Shown piece by piece: positions 37,901 through 43,586 of a DNA stretch of 43,586 bases. This DNA is from an uncultured Myxococcales bacterium (lineage in GTDB: Bacteria; Myxococcota_A; UBA9042). Under the pieces are notes generated by a model. The model was not told the DNA's origin, did no database searches, and was given only the letters and a program-made list of their open reading frames with translations. The position numbers and the translations under genes are program-made. The stretch spans positions 1-43,586 of the forward strand of contig CAIYWC010000166.1 of the NCBI GenBank assembly GCA_903929795.1, written 5' to 3'. Each line of letters opens with the position of its first letter. Position 1 is the stretch's first letter.

Positions 37901-38564
37901 CGCAGCCGTAGCCCTTGGCGCAATCGAGCGCGGACTGGCACGGCGTGCCGCAATAGTTGCCAGAGGGTCCAAAATTCAAGCACTTAGCGCCTGGCTGGCC
38001 GACGCTGACGCACGCGTCGCTGCTCAGGCACGGGTCGCAGAGCGTCTCCCAGCGGGGCACGCACAAGGTGCTCTGCAGCGTCGGGCTGACGTCGAACGGC
38101 ATGCAGACGGTGTCCGGGTCGGCGCACGGATTGTCCACGGAACACGGCGCAGCGCAGCCTTTGCTCAGGTCCGCCGACGTGAAATCGACGCTGGTGAAAC
38201 ACGCGCCGCTCGCGCATTTGCTGCCGTCCTTGCACGCGCAGCCGGGCGCAGCCGGGCACGTCTGCGCGGCATCCGGCGCATCCACGGCGACGTCATCGGT
38301 CGCGGCATCGTCATCCGCGTCGCTATCGGCTGCGTCGGATGCGTCGGCATCCGCGCGTACATCGGCTGCGTCGCCATCGGCGGTCGTCGCCGCGTCGCCA
38401 TCGCCGAGCTGCGCGTCCGCGGCGCCAGCATCCAGCTCCGCCAGCAGCTGCTCGCGGGTCAGGAAATCGCCCAGACATGCCGGCAGCAGCAATGCGCAGA
38501 GCCACGCCATCCCGAAGGCGCGCGCCGTGCGTCGATGCTGGTCTGCCATCCGCCAGAGCGTCAT
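34926..38564 (-). CDS. Giant surface lipoprotein: MopE motif, Cys repeats and RCC1-like propeller
   Basis: A 1212-residue protein. The ATG at 38564 (AGGTGG just upstream) is preferred over a GTG two codons earlier; an ATG at 38549 is also possible. The signal peptide ends LLPAC (Cys30), then an Asp/Ala tether of about 65 residues. 'EVCDTFDNNCNGLIDEG' (about 302-318) is a MopE-type metal-binding motif. About 15 units like 'CDDGNPCTTDSC' follow. The last 350 residues hold seven 'CWG.N..GQLG.GS' units, matching a complete seven-bladed RCC1-like propeller. It is probably an anchored, disulphide-rich surface rod with an adhesive or binding head. It is coupled to cutA. Confidence 0.88.
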   Translation of the reverse strand: MTLWRMADQHRRTARAFGMAWLCALLLPACLGDFLTREQLLAELDAGAADAQLGDGDAATTADGDAADVRADADASDAADSDADDDAATDDVAVDAPDAAQTCPAAPGCACKDGSKCASGACFTSVDFTSADLSKGCAAPCSVDNPCADPDTVCMPFDVSPTLQSTLCVPRWETLCDPCLSSDACVSVGQPGAKCLNFGPSGNYCGTPCQSALDCAKGYGCEVVNTVENAPALQCVPLPADATSGIGECTCSNIALHKKLSTTCYVPSYDNSGALVGKCTGVRSCDVDSLTDCSAPKPKPEVCDTFDNNCNGLIDEGTCNDANPCTTDFCAGAADCTHTTLDGNACDDGSACTLNDVCIQTTCVGTPHPCLGSACVSMKCDPSDGTCDSQIKADTTPCDDGNACTSGDICLAGNCSGGSVTCDDTNPCTNDSCTPKGGCAHDPNASLCNDNSACTQFDQCVDGVCIGTAQAGACDDGNPCTDDSCENTSGCAHLANAGTCTDGNACTLGDYCQGGQCLSGVNECSCTQDADCKPKEDGDLCNGTLYCDTTAVPFQCLVKPSTIVTCVASNSPCRATACVPASGACTETAVADGITCDADGSVCTVGDACLAGTCTAGPQKVCNDGNVCTDDACDPLIGCTKTPNSAPCSDSNACTVADTCQGGACVSGVATVCNDNNPCTADACDPLTGGCLYPATSGPCDDGDPCTTGDTCDPLAGTCTSGAPMQCISATKCANGACDAATGNCTFTQVVCDDGNLCTNDSCDAATGCVFAPKSCDDGNACTVDTCDTKTGACVYSTLTCDDGNPCTADSCSAKTGCFATNVADGTVCSGIKICVAGACKQPFAAPPANQGGVWGGSASTCVRVWGGGEDCWGAGTSGQLGDGSSKDRATPGPVSNLAAVGDGDCGNAFACAIRGTTNTTRCWGANGSGQLGNGSTTASPVPVDVVTTATAPAIPLRVTTGGAFACEIMSTHKAWCWGDNSHQQLGGGVLAIATGNAKTPTAVSGLTNVTAIAAGTAHVCAVQGGAVYCWGLNKDGECGQAGTADVNAPAQVGGLGNITAITAGDDFSCALAGGSGNVWCWGSNLRGQLATGSVDSGGVTPVQIGVTGITDFSAGLGHVCARGTTGNLVCWGRNEAGQVGNGSQSDALLPTTLNGVSNAYRIGAGDSHTCMVRLDGSVWCWGSNASGALGSGSIGGGPALLPAQVIGTSPK

Positions 38565-38721
38565 GTCCACCTGATGCCCAAGATCGCCACTCCGCTCGCC
38601 CTGCGGGCCTGCCGGAGCCCGGATTGTCCAAGCCTGCTGTCAATTCCCGCGGAGCAGGAACGCGGTCAAGTGAATTCGCGGTGTTCCACGCGCTCGACCT
38701 TCCACAACTGCGGCCTGAGCA

Positions 38722-38748
38722 GCGTGTGCCGGAAGCGGTCCGACACGC
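38722..38748 (-). terminator. Hairpin 2 bp after the TPR gene stop
   Basis: GCGTGT pairs with ACACGC, and inside it CGGA pairs with TCCG, with a 2-base bulge and a 5-base loop. It lies immediately after the stop codon at 38751 (minus strand) and before the promoter region of the RCC1-like gene. There is no T-run, so a factor-assisted or weak terminator is likelier than a classic intrinsic one. Confidence 0.4.
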
Positions 38749-38750
38749 GC

Positions 38751-39677
38751 CTAGAACGCCCCCCGCCAGCTCAGCATACCGCCTCCCGGCGCCGGTGACA
38801 CGCCGAGCGACGACTTTGGCTGCGATTTTTCTTGCGGACTCCCGCCCGACGTCCACCAGTCGATGGCGGCCCAGGTCGCGAGTCCCGCGCCAAGAACGGC
38901 GCCAGCGATGGCAACGGCCTGAAACGTCTTGGCGTCGGAGACGTGGCTGAGATACGTGTCCACGTCCGCGCTATCGACGATCGTCATTGCGCGTGCCTGG
39001 CCGGCCTCCAGCCGGGCTTCCGCATAAGCGCCGCCCGCGAGCAGGCCGACGCCCACCGCGCTCGCCAGCAGCGCCCACGGCACATGGCGCGACTTGGGCA
39101 GCGTCGCCGTCGGGGTCGGCTCCGTCGGGAGCTGCGCCAGGCGCTCCTGATCCAGCCGGAGCTGCTCCGCGCGCGCGGCGTCCTGTTTTTTCTGCACTTC
39201 CAAGGCGATGCGCGCAGCCTCTTGGCGATCCGCCTGCTCTTTGAGCGCCACGGCGTCGGCCTGCTGACGCAAGACGCCTTCCATCCGCGCGATCCGTTCG
39301 TCCGCGTCCCGCCGTCCATCCTCGCCCACCGTCGGCAAATCCCGATAATGTTTGAGCAAAGCCAGGGCTTCGCGGAAATTCAGCGCCTCTTCGTAGGCCC
39401 GCGCAGCGTTGTACATCAGCGACGGCCGCTTCGAAATGGCGTACGCTTCCATGAACTTGCCCGACGCCTTGTCAAAAAGCCCCGCCTTGAAGAACACTTT
39501 CGCTTCGGTCGCCGCGGCCTCTGCCTTGCGCAGATCCGCGTCGTCCGCGGTCTCAGCCGCCCGCGCCGGGGCCGCGAGCGCGATCAGGCACAGGCAGGTC
39601 AGGGCCAATCGTTTCGCCGCGTTCCGCGCTCCGCCGTCGGCAAAACGGGCAGCGATAGCGAGGACAAAGTCGACCAT
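38751..39677 (-). CDS. TPR/coiled-coil envelope protein
   Basis: A 308-residue protein. The signal peptide 'LALTCLCLIALAAPARA' ends near residue 40. Residues about 50-115 resemble TPR units: 'AKVFFKAGLFDKASGKFMEA', then 'LMYNAARAYEEALNFREALA'. Residues 125-185 form a charged Gln/Ala/Glu coiled coil. Two hydrophobic segments (about 205-225 and 258-277) flank a short loop. This layout recurs next to myxobacterial kinases and probably serves envelope assembly or scaffolding. No Shine-Dalgarno precedes the ATG at 39677. A hairpin follows the stop. It lies 87 bp downstream of the phosphoesterase gene. Confidence 0.75.
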   Translation of the reverse strand: MVDFVLAIAARFADGGARNAAKRLALTCLCLIALAAPARAAETADDADLRKAEAAATEAKVFFKAGLFDKASGKFMEAYAISKRPSLMYNAARAYEEALNFREALALLKHYRDLPTVGEDGRRDADERIARMEGVLRQQADAVALKEQADRQEAARIALEVQKKQDAARAEQLRLDQERLAQLPTEPTPTATLPKSRHVPWALLASAVGVGLLAGGAYAEARLEAGQARAMTIVDSADVDTYLSHVSDAKTFQAVAIAGAVLGAGLATWAAIDWWTSGGSPQEKSQPKSSLGVSPAPGGGMLSWRGAF

Positions 39678-39764
39678 GTCGTTACGATACCAATGGCGCG
39701 TGGCCGTGCAAAGGGCCGGCTGGTCAAAACGCCAAGCGAACGGCCACTCTGGGCGCCAGTCAGG

Positions 39765-41228
39765 CTAGAATTTCGTGACGCACGCAGCGATGACGTCGGC
39801 CATGGACTTGGGCACGGGCAGGTCCGGCGGGCTGGCAAACGAGCGCTGGCTGAAATCAAAAAAGTCCAGCAATGGCCATGCGTTGGCGTCCCGCGCCGTC
39901 ATGGCGCCCATGCCAAAGCGCGCCTCCACCAGCCGCAGCACGGACGTGTTCTCCGTCGCGATGTGCGAGACGTAACCCTGCTTGGACCATGGCGAAATGA
40001 TCAGCAGCGGCACGCGAATCCCCATCGCGTCGAAGTCCGCCTGCACGTCCCCTGCCGCGAGTTGCGGCGCGATGGCGTCCGGCTTGCAAGCCGGCGGCGG
40101 GACGGCGTGGTCGTAGAAGCCACCATGCTCGTCGTAGGTCTGGATGTACACGGAATCCTTCCAGTTTGGGCTTGCCATCAGCGCGGTGATGATCTTGTGC
40201 GTCCACGCCTCACCGGAATACGGCGTCCCCGGCGGGTGCTCGTCCGTCCGGCTGGCATCGCCCGTCCCCAGCTGCGGCTGGACAAACGACACCGGCGGCA
40301 GCGTGCCCGCGGCGGCGTCCGCGAAGAAGTCGTCAACGCTCAAAAGCCGATTGCTATTGGCATCTTGGCTGATGTAATCGACGTAGAGCATGTACTCGCT
40401 CAGATCCGTCTTGTACACGCGCCAGTCCACGCCGGCCTTGTCCAGCTGCGCCAGGATGAGCTGGTCGGCATGCGCGGCAAGCAGGTCCATGGGCGGCAAC
40501 TTGTTCGCCGTCATGCCAAAGCTGGTCGCCGAGGCGAAATACAAGCGATTTACCCAAGTTGGCCCTTGGACCGAGCAGTGATGGTTGTCGGAAATGCCAA
40601 AAAGCTTGGCGGCGCCGTAGTAACCGAGCAGATCGCTGCCGTCGAAATGGCCCATCGCGCGCTCGCCGTCGGGGTCATTCGTGGTGACAAAGCCGTCCAT
40701 CTTGCCGCCGTTGACCTGCTTGTGGACCTGCGTCCAGCCGTGTGCGACGTCCGCGATGCACGCCTGGGTCGTGTGGAACGCGGGGACGGGCTTGCCAGTG
40801 GCGTCGGGGTTGCTGGCGCCGGCGGGGATGCCGTCGACGTCCAGGCCGAACTGCTTGCCAGCGCCAAAATAGCTGTCAAACGACCGGTTTTCCATCATGA
40901 CGATGACGAAATGCTGAATGGGAATCGCGTTGCCGACCGGCCATTCCTTGCCAATGGTGCGATCGGCTTTGGCGCCGGCGGTGAAGGCGCAGCCGGTGCG
41001 CTGGCCCGCGGCGGTCGCTTCGTCGACGCGATCCTGGCACGTGGCGGTCTCCGGCGCGCAGAACTGGCTCGGGGTGCACGCGGCGCAGCCGGTCGCGGTG
41101 GCGTCCACGGCGGCATCCACGGCGGCATCGTCAGCGGTGGCGCTGTCGGCGGCTGTGTCCGCGGCCTTGGCGCCGCACGCAGCGCTCAAGAACGCGAAAC
41201 TCATCAAGAACCATGCTTTCCGTGCCAT
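39765..41228 (-). CDS. Phospholipase C/acid phosphatase-type phosphoesterase lipoprotein
   Basis: A 487-residue protein. The ATG at 41228 has GGAGG 6 bases upstream. The signal peptide ends LSAAC (Cys18), then an Ala/Asp tether (20-45) and a short Cys cluster. The catalytic domain opens with 'IQHFVIVMMENRSFDSYFG' (Glu113, Asn114), the metal and nucleophile region of the phosphoesterase family (PF04185: non-haemolytic PLC, AcpA). 'IQTYDEHGGFYDHAVPP' supplies the later Asp/His metal ligands. Family members cleave phospholipid headgroups or phosphomonoesters outside the cytoplasm. Length is on the short side, as in AcpA-like forms. Confidence 0.9.
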   Translation of the reverse strand: MARKAWFLMSFAFLSAACGAKAADTAADSATADDAAVDAAVDATATGCAACTPSQFCAPETATCQDRVDEATAAGQRTGCAFTAGAKADRTIGKEWPVGNAIPIQHFVIVMMENRSFDSYFGAGKQFGLDVDGIPAGASNPDATGKPVPAFHTTQACIADVAHGWTQVHKQVNGGKMDGFVTTNDPDGERAMGHFDGSDLLGYYGAAKLFGISDNHHCSVQGPTWVNRLYFASATSFGMTANKLPPMDLLAAHADQLILAQLDKAGVDWRVYKTDLSEYMLYVDYISQDANSNRLLSVDDFFADAAAGTLPPVSFVQPQLGTGDASRTDEHPPGTPYSGEAWTHKIITALMASPNWKDSVYIQTYDEHGGFYDHAVPPPACKPDAIAPQLAAGDVQADFDAMGIRVPLLIISPWSKQGYVSHIATENTSVLRLVEARFGMGAMTARDANAWPLLDFFDFSQRSFASPPDLPVPKSMADVIAACVTKF

Positions 41229-41245
41229 GCGCAACCTCCGGGACA

Positions 41246-41284
41246 GCTAGCCTAGCAGCATCCGCCTCCGACGGGTAGGCTGGC
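41246..41284. repeat. Inverted repeat between divergent genes
   Basis: GCTAGCCTA (41246-41254) and TAGGCTGGC (41276-41284) pair over 9 positions with one G-T, around a 21-nt loop. It lies 18 bp upstream of the phosphoesterase start and in the leader of the small ORF at 41341. It could be an operator or an RNA hairpin; there is no direct evidence. Confidence 0.35.
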
Positions 41285-41340
41285 GAAAAACGGTTGCACG
41301 GACGTCGCGGGAGCTTCACACTCGGCAGCGGAGGAACGCG

Positions 41341-41634
41341 ATGCCGGACGATGAGTTGGCTCTGCCGCGGCTGGACGTCCCCGAGCTGCCGGATGAGCCG
41401 GCGACCTTTGCGATTCGCCGCGTGCGCGAGGTCCTGGCGCCGACGCAGCTGATCGCGCCGCCGCCGCCGACCCAGCCGCGGGAAATCCCGGAAAAGGCCA
41501 ATATTGCATGGCAGTTGCACGTCTGGTCGGGACCGCGCAAGCGCCCGGCCCGGCCACTCGGGATGGCCGACATGGGCGGCACGCAGCAGGCGCGGCCCCG
41601 CGATGGTGCCCGGGCGAAGAATGAAACGCGCTGA
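41341..41634 (+). CDS. Small hypothetical protein
   Basis: A 97-residue ORF with GGAGG about 8 bases before its ATG and strong G/C preference at third codon positions, as in the neighbouring genes. It starts acidic ('MPDDELALPRLDVPELPDEP'), has a Pro run near residue 43, and ends basic and polar ('RPRDGARAKNETR'). No signal peptide, membrane span or known domain is seen; it is likely partly disordered. It is divergent from the phosphoesterase and converges on the thioredoxin-like gene. I do not recognise it. Confidence 0.5.
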   Translation: MPDDELALPRLDVPELPDEPATFAIRRVREVLAPTQLIAPPPPTQPREIPEKANIAWQLHVWSGPRKRPARPLGMADMGGTQQARPRDGARAKNETR

Positions 41635-41636
41635 GC

Positions 41637-41651
41637 GAATTCACTGAATTC
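41637..41651 (+). terminator. Possible terminator hairpin after the small ORF
   Basis: GAATTC-ACT-GAATTC forms a 6-bp stem with a 3-nt loop directly after the stop codon, followed by a T-rich stretch (TTGGTGTTTTGT). The stem is short and AT-rich, so termination would be weak. It could serve either of the two converging genes. Confidence 0.3.
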
Positions 41652-41668
41652 TTGGTGTTTTGTGACCG

Positions 41669-42859
41669 CTATTCCACGCGCGTGGAGTCGCCGCTGACGC
41701 GAAGGTAGTGGCGAATGTACAGCGCGACGCCCGGCTTCAAGTGGTTGGCCGCGGCCAGCTGTTTGCGCGCCTCGTCGCGATCGCCGGTCTGGTACGCCAG
41801 CTCGCCGGCGAGGTAGTGCGCCCAGTGGTCGCCCGGATCCGCGGCCAGCAGGTCCGCCAGTAGGCGCTTGGCGCGGTCCGGCGCGACGTGCTCGTGGACC
41901 ATCAGGTCCGCTGCCAGCAAACGCGCCGCCGCCGAACCCTGCTCGCGGGCGACGTACGCGTCCACAACCCGCTCCGCGCCCGCCGCGTCCCCCGCCTTCG
42001 CGAGGCAGCGCGCGTGCCAAAACACCAGCCCGGGGATCGCGTCCGCCGGCGTGCCAGGCCATGCCTCCAGCGCGCCAAAAAGCGCGCCCGCCCGCTGCTG
42101 ATTTTGTGCCACGCGGGCGTCAAAGCGCCCGACATTCTGCCCCACTGCCAGCAGCCGATCGCGCGCGTCCCGCGGCCATTGCGCGGCCTTGGCCAGCTGC
42201 GCCGCGTCATCCAGCAGCCCGTGCAAGGTCGCCGCCGCCGCCGCGCCGCGATCGGTCGAGAGCTGCATCACCAGGCACTCCGCGTCGGTCAGCAGCAGCG
42301 GCAGCGGTCGCGCGGTGTCCAGCGGCCGGTCCTCCGCGTTCGCGCAGCCGACGGGCGCCGGGTTCGTCCGGGCCAGCGCGAGCTTGAGCGCCGCCCGCCA
42401 TTCATCGGGCTGGTCGAAGCCATCAATGCGCGCGAATTCGCGGAGTTTGCCGCCATCTGGCCGCAGCACGACGGTGGTCGGCAGGCCGAGCACGTGGAGC
42501 TTGCTCGCGACGGCGCCGCCCAGCGGCTCGTCAAAGTCCAGCGTCACCAGCACGTGCTTGGCGACGAGCGCTCTGCCGTCGTTCGTGTCAAGCACGCGAA
42601 ATTGCAGCTCATTGCACGGCTGACACCAGTCGGCATGCACAATCGCAATGACCGCGCCGTGCTTGGCGACGGCCTGCAGGCGGGCCTGCTCCAGCACGTG
42701 CTCCGCATCGTCAGGCGAGGCAACGGCGACCGAGGGGCTCAACGTCGCGCCGGTCGCGCCCGGCTGCTGCGCGGCGCCACAGCCCGCCAGAACGGCCAGC
42801 AACAGGCGGGTGAAGATCGCCATAAACCGCTTAAAATCAAGAAGTTCTGTCGCCATCAT
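41669..42859 (-). CDS. Thioredoxin-fold lipoprotein with TPR-like C-terminus
   Basis: A 396-residue protein. The ATG at 42859 follows GGGGGA; an internal ATG at 42823 would give a shorter signal peptide 'MAIFTRLLLAVLAGC'. Lipid Cys at 27. The thioredoxin domain (about 45-165) has 'IVHADWCQPCNELQ' with the redox pair Cys79/Cys82, and 'LGLPTTVVLRPDG' with the cis-Pro. The remaining 220 residues are Ala/Leu helical repeats with TPR character ('DRAKRLLADLLAADPGDHWA'). It is likely a periplasmic thiol reductase or disulphide chaperone, and may serve the many Cys-rich lipoproteins here, which is inference. Confidence 0.82.
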   Translation of the reverse strand: MMATELLDFKRFMAIFTRLLLAVLAGCGAAQQPGATGATLSPSVAVASPDDAEHVLEQARLQAVAKHGAVIAIVHADWCQPCNELQFRVLDTNDGRALVAKHVLVTLDFDEPLGGAVASKLHVLGLPTTVVLRPDGGKLREFARIDGFDQPDEWRAALKLALARTNPAPVGCANAEDRPLDTARPLPLLLTDAECLVMQLSTDRGAAAAATLHGLLDDAAQLAKAAQWPRDARDRLLAVGQNVGRFDARVAQNQQRAGALFGALEAWPGTPADAIPGLVFWHARCLAKAGDAAGAERVVDAYVAREQGSAAARLLAADLMVHEHVAPDRAKRLLADLLAADPGDHWAHYLAGELAYQTGDRDEARKQLAAANHLKPGVALYIRHYLRVSGDSTRVE

Positions 42860-43035
42860 CTGTCCCCCGGGCCGAGCAGCCCGCTGCCAAGCGTGCCAGA
42901 TCTGCGGCGGCGGGCATAGCGCGTCCACGCGTGAGGCATGCGCGCCCCACGCGCACGGCCGCGGCTTGCCCAACGCGCGCCGCGAAAGTACAACTGGATC
43001 CGGTGTCGCGCGTAGGTTTTGCTGGAGCTTTGCAC

Positions 43036-43586
43036 ATGCCGGGCACGTCCGCAGATTCCGCTGACAAACGTCGCCTGACGTCCGCGCGCCAGATGCGAGA
43101 CGCAGCGGCGGACAAGGCGCCCCAGCCAGCCGCGATCGCCGAGGGATCCGGGGCTGGGCCTGTAAACCGCCCGCCGGGTCTGCCTGCGCTGGGTGGATCC
43201 GGGCTGGACGTTGTCGGCGGCCTGGGCGGCCGGATCGCGGACGCGCAACGCCAGCAACGGGAACCGGCGGCGGAACTCGCGCGGCTGAAGTCGCTGCCGC
43301 CGGGGAGCCCGGAATTGCAGGCGCATATCAAGCCCGCCGCGCGCGCGACGCAGCTGCCGGAAGGGCCGGGCGCGACGGGTGCGGCGCAGCAGGCGGCGGA
43401 GTCGATGGCGCCCCGGGCCGTGACGGCGCCCGCGGCCGCGGTGGGGCCGAGCGCGCCAACCGTGAGCGTGGAGCCTGCAGGCGCACAAGTTTCGGCGCCC
43501 GATTCCCAGCTGGCGGCTCCGCCACCGGTCGCGGCTGAAGCTACTGCCGCGCTGGCCCAAGCCGGTAGCCCGCCGCCGCCCGCCGC
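43036..43586 (+). CDS. Ala/Pro-rich hypothetical protein, N-terminal part (runs off the window)
   Basis: The ATG at 43036 has GGAG 8 bases upstream, and 183 codons stay open to the window end. The peptide begins 'MPGTSADSADKRRLTSARQM', has a Gly-rich 'LGGSGLDVVGGLGGRIADAQ' segment, then a Gln/Arg helix and 'LKSLPPGSPELQAHIK', and turns into Ala/Pro/Val low complexity. No signal peptide is seen. The missing C-terminus presumably carries the functional domain; long Ala/Pro N-termini of this kind occur on secretion-system or toxin proteins, but nothing here proves it. The opposite strand is also open and I treat it as a shadow. Confidence 0.55.
   Translation, partial: MPGTSADSADKRRLTSARQMRDAAADKAPQPAAIAEGSGAGPVNRPPGLPALGGSGLDVVGGLGGRIADAQRQQREPAAELARLKSLPPGSPELQAHIKPAARATQLPEGPGATGAAQQAAESMAPRAVTAPAAAVGPSAPTVSVEPAGAQVSAPDSQLAAPPPVAAEATAALAQAGSPPPPA

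Noticed and set aside
42856..43560. A 234-codon minus-strand frame at the right end
   Set aside because: Arg/Pro-rich, no RBS or domain; the plus-strand ORF from 43036 has an RBS and better codon pattern.

Overview
The window is high-GC bacterial DNA that looks like Myxococcota. The signs are an AgmX/PglI-type C-terminal domain, two Hanks-type Ser/Thr kinases (one fused to a cyclic-nucleotide-binding domain, one with an N-terminal Cys cluster), Cys-repeat surface lipoproteins with Ala/Asp-rich linkers, a MopE-type motif, an RCC1-like propeller and a sigma-54 promoter. Taxonomy is inferred from gene content; no rRNA, tRNA or CRISPR array was seen.

Layout. 1-2880 is a scarred zone: the 5' end of an IS110-family transposase leaving the window, an AgmX/PglI-domain ORF with an unclear 5' end, a Cys-rich lipoprotein, and a decayed Cys-repeat gene. 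2879-8319 carries two polytopic GT-C-like membrane proteins, an AHSA1/SRPBCC protein with an in-frame TGA exactly where its family has a conserved Cys, a cupin, about 1 kb without genes, and a second GT-C gene of visibly lower GC. 8466-14052 (minus) is a complete tripartite RND efflux operon (pump, adaptor, TolC-type channel) with 4-bp overlaps. 14267-22046 holds an OafA-like acyltransferase with SGNH domain, two secreted alpha/beta hydrolases, a Cys-rich lipoprotein and a PlsC-like acyltransferase. ppsA (22365-24803) follows a textbook -24/-12 promoter.

25105-34658 is the signalling and metabolic core. A minus-strand operon (cNMP-binding kinase, lipoprotein metzincin protease, SRPBCC protein) faces a plus-strand operon (MpaB/Lcp-like oxygenase, transmembrane kinase, fumarylpyruvate-hydrolase-like enzyme, OPT transporter). 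The OPT gene runs tail to tail, with overlap, into cutA, which is coupled by ATGA to a roughly 1,200-residue surface lipoprotein carrying about 15 Cys repeats and seven RCC1-like blades. 38751-43586 has a TPR/coiled-coil membrane protein, a phospholipase C/acid-phosphatase-like lipoprotein, a small orphan ORF, a thioredoxin-fold lipoprotein and the start of an Ala/Pro-rich protein running off the end.

Overall the region is weighted towards the cell envelope: efflux, glycosyl and acyl transfer, secreted hydrolases and anchored surface proteins, with local phospho-signalling. The observations most worth testing are the TGA-at-Cys codon, the sigma-54 promoter of ppsA, the possible IS110 bridge-RNA end, and the head-to-head kinase operons.
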